Below, in pieces: positions 24,136 to 31,894 of a stretch of DNA of 64,000 nt. The position numbers and the translations under genes were made by a program. The stretch lies in assembly GCF_016595245.1 (NCBI RefSeq), contig NZ_JAENHM010000057.1:62001-126000 (forward strand). Reading direction: 5' to 3'. Under the pieces are notes generated by a model, which was not told where the DNA came from, did not search any database, and saw only the letters and a program-made list of their open reading frames with translations. Source of the DNA: Azospirillum endophyticum. Lineage in GTDB: Bacteria; Pseudomonadota; Alphaproteobacteria; Azospirillales; Azospirillaceae. Position 1 is the first letter of the stretch; each line of letters opens with the position of its first letter.

Positions 24136-25397
24136 GGATCCTCGACCTCGATCGGTGGGGCGGCGATGGCCGCGATGAAGCTGGCGATGCTGGCGCTGCG
24201 CAGCGGGACGAAGGGTTTGCCGGCCTGACGGCACAGCGTCTTGATGCGTCCGGCGGCGGCATGGCTGACGCAGTCCACCGGAAAGAAGGCGATGTCGGCC
24301 TGGCTGATCAGACCGGGCAGCAGGGCCGCGTTGTCCTCGACCCCGCCATCGTGGGCGAGCATCGTGCCGCCCCGCCGCTCGGTCAGCGTCCGCAGGGCGC
24401 CGATCAGGCCGGGCCGTCCGCCGACATAGAGCAGGCGCCGGCCGGCGAGATGGCCTGGGCCGGCATCCTCGCCGCATCCCCGCCCGCACGCGCCCTCCTC
24501 GGCCAACGCCGCTTCGAAGGCGGCCAATTCGGCCTGGAGCGCCCTTTCCCGTGCTTGCAGAGCGGCGATGCTCCTGGCCGCGGCCCGCAAGGACTCCTCG
24601 GTTTCCGCCAGCCGCGCGGCAAGGGCCGCTGCATGCGCCTTCTCGTCGTTCAGCTTGCGCCGCAAAACGTCGGCAGTATCGGCTGTGACCGGCACTGCGG
24701 CCGGTTCGTTTCTTGTCCGGGCGGCCAGGACCTCCAAGGCCTCCAGCCGGAGCAACACCCCGGCCCGCTCCTCCGCCGCTCTCTTCAGCCGCGCCTGCTG
24801 GCGGGAAATGGTGTCGTCACGCTCGGCCAGGGCCTGTTCGGTCCGGCGCAGCCGCGCGATGTCGAGCCGGTTCGAGGAACCGACCATGTGCGACAGCATA
24901 TGGACCTCGCCGAACACCTCCTGCGCCAGGACGATGTCGGTGGCGGGGTGGGTCAGCACGGCCCAATAGGCACCGGGGATGTCGCCCTGCTCGAAGGACT
25001 GGAGCCAGAGCCGGCGGACCTCCTCGGCCGTGCCGGCCTTGGCGAAGCGGCGGACCGCCGTGTCATGGCGCCGGTCCAGCGTCTTGTGCAGCAGCTTGCC
25101 GGCCGTGCCGCGTTGCCCGGCCAACTGGACGCCACGACCATGCAGGGTGTGATCGGTTGCGGTGCGGGCGTCGGCCTCACCCAGCTTGACGAAGAACTGG
25201 CGCAGTTCGCCGGTGCTCAGGCAGGTGCCGATGACGGAGCAATGCAGGTTCGGCGCGATGTCCCAGATGCGGGCGCGCCGCGTGCCGGCCGGAAGCCCGG
25301 GCGGATCGGGAAAGGCGGCGGCCCATTCGTCATGAAGCAGCGCGCCGACCGCGCCGGCGGCGGACCTGCGAAGAACCGGGAGATGGACCATCGGCAT
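24132..25397 (-). CDS. DUF2325 domain protein with coiled coil
   Basis: The 421-residue protein has three parts. An N-terminal domain of about 170 residues carries NLHCSVIGTCLS and later EVHMLSHMVG, with possible His/Cys metal ligands. A long charged coiled coil rich in Glu, Arg and Ala spans roughly residues 175-310. The C-terminal DUF2325 domain follows (LLYVGGRPGLIGALRTL through ADIAFFPVDCVSH). The function is unknown; relatives occur with nitrogen-fixation and molybdenum genes. AGAGGTGCGGGC precedes the ATG, and a ModE-type box overlaps this ribosome-binding site, so the operon it heads should respond to molybdenum. Confidence 0.78.
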   Translation of the reverse strand: MPMVHLPVLRRSAAGAVGALLHDEWAAAFPDPPGLPAGTRRARIWDIAPNLHCSVIGTCLSTGELRQFFVKLGEADARTATDHTLHGRGVQLAGQRGTAGKLLHKTLDRRHDTAVRRFAKAGTAEEVRRLWLQSFEQGDIPGAYWAVLTHPATDIVLAQEVFGEVHMLSHMVGSSNRLDIARLRRTEQALAERDDTISRQQARLKRAAEERAGVLLRLEALEVLAARTRNEPAAVPVTADTADVLRRKLNDEKAHAAALAARLAETEESLRAAARSIAALQARERALQAELAAFEAALAEEGACGRGCGEDAGPGHLAGRRLLYVGGRPGLIGALRTLTERRGGTMLAHDGGVEDNAALLPGLISQADIAFFPVDCVSHAAAGRIKTLCRQAGKPFVPLRSASIASFIAAIAAPPIEVEDP

Positions 25398-25405
25398 GCC
25401 CGCAC

Positions 25406-25429
25406 CTCTATATTCAAACGGATATAGCG
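25406..25429 (-). promoter_or_regulatory. ModE-type box upstream of the DUF2325/modA-like operon
   Basis: The arms CTCTAT and ATAGCG are 12 bases apart, with TATTC and GGATA inside; the right half is identical to that at 17301. It ends nine bases before the ATG and covers part of the ribosome-binding site, an unusual position for a promoter operator. Confidence 0.65.
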
Positions 25430-25567
25430 TATCAGGCTCGGCAAGGGTCGGGCAATCCTCCTGTGGCATGTCCTTGCAGGCAGAGGCCGGGCTGCCCATT
25501 CCCGTCGCGACCGGCGACAGCCGCCGTTCCCTCACCGGAAAAAAGTCCGTGATAAGCCCAGTAAATC

Positions 25568-25598
25568 TATGGTTATATAGTATAACTATATAACCATA
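25568..25598 (+). promoter_or_regulatory. Perfect Mo-box palindrome upstream of modE
   Basis: Thirteen-base arms, TATGGTTATATAG and its exact complement, flank TATAA. The core GGTTAT-N13-ATAACC matches the known ModE recognition pattern (CGTTATAT-type arms with dyad symmetry). It ends 15 bases before the modE start codon, so ModE most likely represses its own gene. Confidence 0.8.
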
Positions 25599-25613
25599 TC
25601 CACGAGGTCGGCC

Positions 25614-26405
25614 ATGCCGATTCGCGCCCAGCTATCCTTCGCCGCGGCCAACGCGTCGCCGGTCGGCGCGGACCGCATCCGGCTGCTGGAGGCGGTGGCG
25701 CGGGAGGGCAGCATCTCCGCTGCGGCGCGGGCGGTCGGCATCACCTACAAGGCGGCCTGGGACGCCGTCGACGCGATGAACAACCTGTTCGGCCGCCCCC
25801 TGGTCGATGGCAGGGCCGGCGGGCGCAAAGGCGGCGGCGCCGTCCTGACGCCGGAGGGGGCGCGGGTGGTGACGGTCTTCCACCATCTGGAGGGCGAGAT
25901 GGCGCGGGTGCTGACCGCGATGCAGCCGGAACCGGACGGGAGCGGCCTGTCCGCGGCGACCTTGATGTGGGGGCTTTTCATGCGGACCAGCGCACGCAAC
26001 GCACTTGGCGGAACGGTCACCGCCATCACCGACGGGGCGGTGAACGCCGAAGTGACGCTCGCCTTGTCGGACCAGGTGGCGCTGACCGCCGTCATCACCC
26101 GCGACAGCGTGCGCGAACTCGGACTGTTCCCGGGGCGCGAAGCGACCGCGCTGATCAAGTCGTCCTTCGTCATCCTCGCCCCGGCGGACGAGGCACGCCG
26201 CACCTCGGCGCGCAACCGGATCGAAGGCATCGTCGCCCACCGCGAGGACGGTGCGGTCAACAGCGAGGTGACGCTCGACATCGGCGACGGCAAGACGCTG
26301 GTCGCCATCGTCACGCTGGCGGCGGCGAAGGATCTCGGCTTCGCGGCCGGCGACCCGGCCTGTGCCCTCATCGACGCCTCCCACGTCATCCTCGCCACGA
26401 ACTGA
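25614..26405 (+). CDS. modE: Molybdate-responsive regulator ModE
   Basis: This is a 263-residue, full-length ModE. The N-terminal LysR-like winged helix includes ARAVGITYKAAWDAVDAMNN and GGRKGGGAVLTPEGARVV. The C-terminal half has two Mop/TOBE molybdate-binding repeats, each beginning TSARN (TSARNALGGTVTAI near residue 123 and TSARNRIEGIVAH near residue 201). It binds molybdate or tungstate as a dimer and then represses or activates uptake and enzyme genes. GAGGTCGGCC precedes the ATG. It is divergent from the DUF2325 operon and followed by mosB-mosA, with Mo-boxes in both intergenic spaces. Confidence 0.95.
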   Translation: MPIRAQLSFAAANASPVGADRIRLLEAVAREGSISAAARAVGITYKAAWDAVDAMNNLFGRPLVDGRAGGRKGGGAVLTPEGARVVTVFHHLEGEMARVLTAMQPEPDGSGLSAATLMWGLFMRTSARNALGGTVTAITDGAVNAEVTLALSDQVALTAVITRDSVRELGLFPGREATALIKSSFVILAPADEARRTSARNRIEGIVAHREDGAVNSEVTLDIGDGKTLVAIVTLAAAKDLGFAAGDPACALIDASHVILATN

Positions 26406-26447
26406 CCGTTTCCAAGGCCGCCGGCAGCACGGCCCAACAGATGGGCA

Positions 26448-26472
26448 CGTTATGAGCCACGACTTTATAACG
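26448..26472 (+). promoter_or_regulatory. Mo-box upstream of mosB-mosA
   Basis: CGTTAT and ATAACG are perfect inverted arms separated by 13 bases, the same geometry as the modE box. CGCTATG follows directly. It lies about 160 bases before the mosB start, leaving room for a promoter downstream. Confidence 0.65.
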
Positions 26473-26632
26473 CTATGAAATGTAAAGATATTTCCCGTTT
26501 CTCCATTGACGGATCGGGGAGAAGGAGCGCAACTTTCCGCCGGTTCCTGGCGCGTATCGAGCCTATCCCGTCACGATGGTCGGCGGCGGCGGGCAAGGCG
26601 CCGACACGGATTGACGAAAGGGAAGCTTCCCG

Positions 26633-27445
26633 ATGACCGAAACGACGGCGGCGCTCGAAGCGCTCCTCATGCAGCGATCCCTGACCGACGCGCAGCTCGA
26701 AGCGGCGGCGGAGACGGCGGCGGACTTCCGCATCCTGCCGGATGCCACGGTGCTCAAGATCGGCGGACAGAGCGTCATCGACCGTGGCCGCGCGGCCGTC
26801 TATCCGCTGGTGGACGAGATCGTCGCCGCCCGCAAGGCCCACAAGCTGCTGATCGGCACCGGCGCCGGCACCCGCGCCCGCCACCTCTATTCGATCGCCG
26901 CCGGCCTCAACCTGCCGGCCGGCGTGCTGGCGCAGCTCGGCGCCTCGGTGGCCGACCAGAACGCCGCGATGCTGGGTCAGCTCCTGGCGAAGCACGGCAT
27001 CTCGGCGGTCGACGGCGCCGGCCTGTCGACGGTTCCGCTCTATCTGGCCGAAGTGAACGGCGTGGTCTTCAGCGGCATGCCGCCCTACAAGCTGTGGATC
27101 CGCCCGGCCGCCGAGAGCGTGATCCCGCCCTACCGCACCGACGCCGGCTGCTTCCTGGTCGCCGAGCAGTTCGGCTGCAAGGCGATGATCTATGTGAAGG
27201 ACGAGGACGGCCTCTACACCGCGAACCCGAAGACGTCGAAGGACGCCACCTTCATCCCCAAGATCTCGGTCGACGAGATGAAGGCGAAGGGGCTGCAGGA
27301 TTCGATCCTCGAATTCCCGGTGCTCGACCTGCTGCAGCAGGCGCGCCATGTCCGTCAGGTGCAGATCGTGAACGGGCTCGTTCCCGGCAATCTCACCCGT
27401 GCGCTCGCCGGCGAGCCTGTCGGCACCATCATCACCGCGCGCTGA
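26633..27445 (+). CDS. mosB: Molybdenum storage protein subunit beta
   Basis: This 270-residue protein resembles the beta subunit of the molybdenum/tungsten storage protein known from Azotobacter vinelandii. It has an amino-acid-kinase (UMP-kinase-like) fold, with ATVLKIGGQSVIDRGRAAVY at the N-terminal nucleotide loop, LIGTGAGTRARHLYSIAAGL, GMPPYKLW and the final VNGLVPGNLTRALAG. In the known protein, alternating alpha and beta subunits form a hexameric cage that deposits polyoxomolybdate clusters using ATP. Length matches the family. AAAGGGAAG lies before the ATG. mosA follows after 12 bases, so both are made together. Confidence 0.93.
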   Translation: MTETTAALEALLMQRSLTDAQLEAAAETAADFRILPDATVLKIGGQSVIDRGRAAVYPLVDEIVAARKAHKLLIGTGAGTRARHLYSIAAGLNLPAGVLAQLGASVADQNAAMLGQLLAKHGISAVDGAGLSTVPLYLAEVNGVVFSGMPPYKLWIRPAAESVIPPYRTDAGCFLVAEQFGCKAMIYVKDEDGLYTANPKTSKDATFIPKISVDEMKAKGLQDSILEFPVLDLLQQARHVRQVQIVNGLVPGNLTRALAGEPVGTIITAR

Positions 27446-27457
27446 AGGGCCACCGCC

Positions 27458-28303
27458 ATGTCCGATACCACCACCAGCATCAAGCATGTGGTCTCCCCGC
27501 TCGCGCGCCAGACCCTCCTCGACAGCGAGCTGACCCGTCCCGTCGCCGGGGTGCGGCCGATCCGGCTGCTGCCCTGGCTGCAGGTCGTCAAGATCGGCGG
27601 CCGCTCCATCATGGACCGCGGTGCCGACGCCATCCTTCCGGTCGTGAAGGAAATCCGCGAGCTGCTGCCCGAACACCGCCTGCTCATCCTGACCGGCGCC
27701 GGCATCCGCGCCCGCCATCTCTACGGCGTCGGGCTCGACCTCGGCCTGCCGGTCGGGTCGCTGGCGCCGCTCGCCGCGAGCGAGGCCGGGCAGAACGGCC
27801 ACATCCTCGCCTCGCTGCTGGCGCCGGACGGCGTCTCCTACGTCGAGCATCCGACCATCGCGAACCAGCTCGCCATCCATCTGGCGGCGGCGCGGGCGGT
27901 CGTCGGCAGCGCCTTTCCGCCCTATCACCACCACGAGTTCCCGGGATCGCGCATCCCGCCGCACCGGGCCGATGCCGGCGCCTTCCTGCTGGCCGACGCG
28001 CTCGGTGCCGCCGGACTGACCATCGTGGAGGACGTGGACGGCATCTGCACCACCGACCCGAACGGTCCCGACGGGGAGACCGCGGAGCTGCTGCGCGAGG
28101 TAAGCGCCGCCGATCTCGCACGCTTCGCAGGCACCCTGCCGGTGGACCGGTCGCTGCCGGAGATCATGGCGAACGCGCGCCACCTCGAGCATGTGCAGAT
28201 CGTGAACGGGCTTGTGCCCGGCCGGTTGACCGCCGCGCTGCGCGGCGAGCATGTTGGGACCATTGTCCACACCGGCATCCGCACCGGCGCCCAGCCGGCC
28301 TGA
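27458..28303 (+). CDS. mosA: Molybdenum storage protein subunit alpha
   Basis: This 281-residue protein is the partner of the preceding gene and shares the amino-acid-kinase fold: LQVVKIGGRSIMDRGADAIL, LILTGAGIRARHLYGVGLDL and VVGSAFPPYHHHEFPGSRIP. The histidine-rich PPYHHHEFPG segment is characteristic of the alpha subunit, where such residues bind molybdate clusters. The ending VNGLVPGRLTAALRGEHVGT parallels mosB. AAGGGCCACCGCC precedes the ATG. A strong terminator lies about 50 bases after the stop. Confidence 0.93.
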   Translation: MSDTTTSIKHVVSPLARQTLLDSELTRPVAGVRPIRLLPWLQVVKIGGRSIMDRGADAILPVVKEIRELLPEHRLLILTGAGIRARHLYGVGLDLGLPVGSLAPLAASEAGQNGHILASLLAPDGVSYVEHPTIANQLAIHLAAARAVVGSAFPPYHHHEFPGSRIPPHRADAGAFLLADALGAAGLTIVEDVDGICTTDPNGPDGETAELLREVSAADLARFAGTLPVDRSLPEIMANARHLEHVQIVNGLVPGRLTAALRGEHVGTIVHTGIRTGAQPA

Positions 28304-28350
28304 CGGGCGATGATCGGCTGACGGAGCCGACAAGAGGAAAAATCAAGGGG

Positions 28351-28389
28351 AAAGGGCGGGGCCATGACGGCTCCGCCCTTTCTCTTTTG
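28351..28389 (+). terminator. Terminator after mosA, probably bidirectional
   Basis: A 13-base stem, AAAGGGCGGGGCC with GGCTCCGCCCTTT (one G-T pair), encloses ATGAC and is followed by TCTCTTTT. On the other strand it lies 33 bases past the ptsP stop and is followed by pyrimidines, so it can serve both convergent genes. Confidence 0.85.
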
Positions 28390-28421
28390 AGGCTTCTTTT
28401 GAAACCGGGGGGCAAAGACCC

Positions 28422-30740
28422 TCAGATGATCACGCCGTGATCCCTGCCGAAGGTCTTCAGCTTGTCGCGCAGGCTGTGGTCGGCGCCGGTGTAGAGCCCG
28501 CTCATGTATTGCCGCAGGGCGGCGACGTCGAGCGAGCGCAGCATGGTCTTCACCGGGCCGACCGACGGCGGCGACATCGACAGGGTGCGGAAGCCGACGC
28601 CGATCAGCGCCATGGCGTCGAGCGGCCGACCGGCCATCTCGCCGCAGATGCTGAGCGACACCTTGTGCCGGGCGCATTCGTCGACCAGCCGGCGCATCAC
28701 GCACAGCATCGACGGCGACAGCGGGTCGTAGCGGGTCGAGGTGCGCGGGTTGCCGCGGTCGGCGGCGAACAGATACTGCATCAGGTCGTTGGACCCGACC
28801 GACAGGAAGTCCAGCTTGGGCAGCAGCGCCGGAAGTTGCCACAACAGCGACGGCACTTCCAGCATGGTGCCGACGCGCAGGCCGCTGGGCGGCGCCAGCC
28901 CTTGGGCCTCCAGCCGCTTCAGCTCCAGTTCCAGCAGGCGGCGCGCGCCGTCGAACTCGGCGACCTCGGCGATCATCGGGAACATCACCGACAACGGCCG
29001 GCCGGCGGCGGCCAGCAGCAAGGCCCGCAGCTGCTGGCGCAGCAGCGACGGGTGGTCGAGCCCGATGCGCACGGCGCGCCAGCCCAGCGCCGGGTTCTCC
29101 TCCTCGCCGCCGGTCATATAGGGCAGCATCTTGTCGCCGCCGACATCCAGCGTGCGGAAGACGACCGGCTTGTCGCCGACCTCGTCCATGATGCGGGAAT
29201 AGAGGGTGGTCTGCGCCGTCACGTCGGGGTAGGAGGCGCGGACCATGAAGGGAATTTCGGTGCGGTAGAGCCCGACTCCCTCCGCCCCGCTGGCGGTCAG
29301 GTGCGGCAGGTCGATCAGCAGGCCGCAGTTCAGCTGGATGGAGATCGGCACGCCGTCGCGCGTCACCGAGGGCAGGTTGCGGATCTCCGCATACATCTGC
29401 TCCTTGCGGTGCTGCAACGCCACCGCCTCGGAGAAGGCCATCTGGATGTCTTCGGCCGGGCGGATGAAGACCTGCCCGTGGTCGCCGTCGACGATCAGCT
29501 GGTCGAGCGGCTCGATCCGGTTCAGCGCGTCGCCCGCCTGCACCACCGGGATGTTGAGCGCGCGGGCGACGATGCAGACATGGCTGGCCGGCGACCCTTC
29601 TTCCAGCAGCAGGCCGCGCAGGCGGGTGCGGTCGTAATCCAGCAACTCCGCCGGCCCCATCGAGCGGGCGACCAGGATCATGTCGTCCGGCAGGGTCGCG
29701 CCATCGGTGCCGTTGGTCTTGCCGGCCAGATGTTGCAGCAACCTGTTGGTCAGATCCTCGAAATCCATCAACCGTTCCCGGATGTAGGGATCGGTCAGAT
29801 GGCTCATGCGGGCGCGGGTGTCGTTCTGCACCTGCTGCACCGCCGCTTCCGCCGTCAGGCCGACGCGGATCGCCTCGCGGATGCGCGACAGCCAGCCGCG
29901 GTCCTCGGCGAACATCCGGTAGGTCTCCAGGATGTCGCGCGGTTCGCTCAAGCCGGCCAGCGAGGCCGCCTCCAGCAGGTCGTCGATGGCGCTGTGCATG
30001 GTCTGCAGCGCGGTGTTGAAGCGCTCCAGCTCGGCGTCGGCATCCTCCGCCACCATCTGGCGGATGGTCAGCTGCGGCCGGTGGATCACGGCGAGGCCCA
30101 TGGCCAGCCCGGCGCTCATCGCCGTGCCCGACAGGCGGGCCGGCAGCAGCACGGGGTCGCCGGTGGTGGTGACCTCCACCGGATTGACCAGCTCGCTCTG
30201 GGCCACCAGCTCGGCGACGACCATGGCGATGGTCTGGAGGGTTTCCACCTCCTCCTCGACATAGCGGCGGCGGTCCTTGTGCTGGATCACCAGCACGCCG
30301 CGCACCTTGCTGCCGCGCAGGATCGGCACGCCGGCCAGCGACTGGAACGGGTCCTCGCCGGTCTCCGGGCGGTAGGCGAAGCTGGGATGGGAGGGCGCAT
30401 TGTCCAGCGCCACCGGCCGGGCGTGGCCGGCGATGTAGCCGACGATGCCCTCGCCGACGCGCAGGCGGGTGTTGTGGACGGCGGTCTTGTTCAGGCCCTC
30501 GGTGGAGAACAGCTCCAGCACCTCGCCGGCGCGCATGACGTAGCAGGAGCAGACGTCCGCCTTCATCTCCGCCGCGATCAGGGTGACGATCTTGTCCAGC
30601 CGGTCCTGCCCCGACCCCGACCCGGCCATGATGTCGCGCAGCCGGGCGAGCAGCCGGCGCGACGAGGTGCCGTCGAAGCGGGGCTGCATCCCCCCGCCCA
30701 TACCACCGTCGCCGGTTGCCGTGTCGAGGGTGTCCGTCAT
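28422..30740 (-). CDS. ptsP: Phosphoenolpyruvate-protein phosphotransferase PtsP (EI-Ntr)
   Basis: This is the first enzyme of the nitrogen phosphotransferase system, which passes phosphate from PEP to NPr and then PtsN. It has 772 residues. A GAF domain spans about residues 30-175. The swivelling phosphohistidine domain has GSPASHVCIVARALNIPVV near residue 383. The PEP-binding TIM barrel includes GLYRTEIPFM, FRTLDVGGDK and SICGEMAGRP, with the catalytic cysteine. GAF control by glutamine or similar signals is known for the family. It starts four bases after the nitronate-monooxygenase-like gene, behind lysC, a common alphaproteobacterial arrangement. Its downstream acceptor PtsN is at 35510. 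Confidence 0.95.
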   Translation of the reverse strand: MTDTLDTATGDGGMGGGMQPRFDGTSSRRLLARLRDIMAGSGSGQDRLDKIVTLIAAEMKADVCSCYVMRAGEVLELFSTEGLNKTAVHNTRLRVGEGIVGYIAGHARPVALDNAPSHPSFAYRPETGEDPFQSLAGVPILRGSKVRGVLVIQHKDRRRYVEEEVETLQTIAMVVAELVAQSELVNPVEVTTTGDPVLLPARLSGTAMSAGLAMGLAVIHRPQLTIRQMVAEDADAELERFNTALQTMHSAIDDLLEAASLAGLSEPRDILETYRMFAEDRGWLSRIREAIRVGLTAEAAVQQVQNDTRARMSHLTDPYIRERLMDFEDLTNRLLQHLAGKTNGTDGATLPDDMILVARSMGPAELLDYDRTRLRGLLLEEGSPASHVCIVARALNIPVVQAGDALNRIEPLDQLIVDGDHGQVFIRPAEDIQMAFSEAVALQHRKEQMYAEIRNLPSVTRDGVPISIQLNCGLLIDLPHLTASGAEGVGLYRTEIPFMVRASYPDVTAQTTLYSRIMDEVGDKPVVFRTLDVGGDKMLPYMTGGEEENPALGWRAVRIGLDHPSLLRQQLRALLLAAAGRPLSVMFPMIAEVAEFDGARRLLELELKRLEAQGLAPPSGLRVGTMLEVPSLLWQLPALLPKLDFLSVGSNDLMQYLFAADRGNPRTSTRYDPLSPSMLCVMRRLVDECARHKVSLSICGEMAGRPLDAMALIGVGFRTLSMSPPSVGPVKTMLRSLDVAALRQYMSGLYTGADHSLRDKLKTFGRDHGVII

Positions 30741-30744
30741 GTCG

Positions 30745-31842
30745 CTACAGCGCTCCCACGGGCGGCTCGGCCATCAGGCTCCCCAATCCTGCCAACGATG
30801 CCTCATCCATCGACCGCCGGGCCAGCGCCGATTCGGCCTGGGCGATCAATTCGGCCAGAATGTCCGCCACCGGCTGTTCGCGGGTGACCAGCCCGACGCT
30901 CTGCCCGGCCATCAGGGAGCCGGTCTCCACGTCGCCCTCGACGACCGCGCGGCGCAGGGCGCCGGCCCAGAAATGCTCGATCTCCAGCATGCCTTCGTCG
31001 CGGCTCATGGTGCCGGCATCGACCCTGACGATGACGTCGCGCTGGAACTCCATGAAGCGCTTGGAGGCGTCGTTCGCCAGCGCCCGCACCGGGATGACGG
31101 GGAAGCGCGGGTCGATCTGCACCGAGGGCTGGGCATCGCGGGCCGACGCCCGGATGAAGGCCTGCTTGAAATTGGCATGGGCCACGCATTCGGTGGCGCA
31201 GACGAAGCGGGTGCCGACCTGCACGCCGGCCGCCCCCAGGTCGAGGTAGGAGAGGATCGCCTCGCCCCGTCCGATGCCGCCGGCGACGAACACCGGCACC
31301 TCGCGCAGGTCGGGCAGGATCTCCTGGGCCAGCACGGTGGTGGAGACCGGGCCGATATGGCCGCCGGCCTCGGTTCCCTCGATCACCAGCGCGTCGGCAC
31401 CCTGCTTCACCAGCCGCCGGCCCGCCCCCAGCGTGGGGGCGAAGGCCATCGCCTTGGCCCCGCCGTCCTTGATGCGGCGCAGGGTGGCGCCGGACGGCAG
31501 GCCGCCGGCGACGACCACATGGCCGACGCGCTGCTCGCGGCAGACGTCGATCAGCTGGTCCAGCGCCGGGTGCATGTTGATGAGATTGACGCCGAACGGC
31601 CTGTCGGTCAGCGCCCGGGTGCCGGCGATCTCCACCGCCAGCTGGTCCGGGGCCATCGAGCCGCAGGCCAGCACGCCGAAGCCGCCGGCGTTGGAGATGG
31701 CGGAGACCAGATGCCGCTCCGACACCCAGCTCATGGCGCCGCCCATCACGGCGGTGCGGGTGCCGAGGAAGTCGCGGCCCCGCTGCCAGAGCCGGTCGAG
31801 CCGGGCCGATGCTGCCGCCGCGTATGATGTGGCGTCGGTCAT
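30745..31842 (-). CDS. Nitronate monooxygenase-like FMN oxidoreductase
   Basis: The 365-residue TIM-barrel flavoprotein shows the NPD/NMO pattern: GGAMSWVSERHLVSAISNAG, then VNLINMHPAL. The FMN phosphate region reads ALVIEGTEAGGHIGP, with the family's key histidine, followed by FVAGGIGRGEAI and GAAGVQVGTRFV. Members oxidise nitroalkanes or act as NAD(P)H-quinone reductases, and the exact activity cannot be told. AGGAGAGGGCCGGCC precedes the ATG. It lies between lysC and ptsP on the same strand and is probably co-transcribed. Confidence 0.88.
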   Translation of the reverse strand: MTDATSYAAAASARLDRLWQRGRDFLGTRTAVMGGAMSWVSERHLVSAISNAGGFGVLACGSMAPDQLAVEIAGTRALTDRPFGVNLINMHPALDQLIDVCREQRVGHVVVAGGLPSGATLRRIKDGGAKAMAFAPTLGAGRRLVKQGADALVIEGTEAGGHIGPVSTTVLAQEILPDLREVPVFVAGGIGRGEAILSYLDLGAAGVQVGTRFVCATECVAHANFKQAFIRASARDAQPSVQIDPRFPVIPVRALANDASKRFMEFQRDVIVRVDAGTMSRDEGMLEIEHFWAGALRRAVVEGDVETGSLMAGQSVGLVTREQPVADILAELIAQAESALARRSMDEASLAGLGSLMAEPPVGAL

Positions 31843-31894
31843 GGCCGGCCCTCTCCTGCTGTTGCGGTCCCCGGCATCCGGGACCCACCTGCGC

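Noticed and set aside
28437..30887. An 816-residue plus-strand frame across ptsP
   Set aside because: Same kind of antisense shadow; the opposite strand encodes a complete PtsP with its catalytic motifs.
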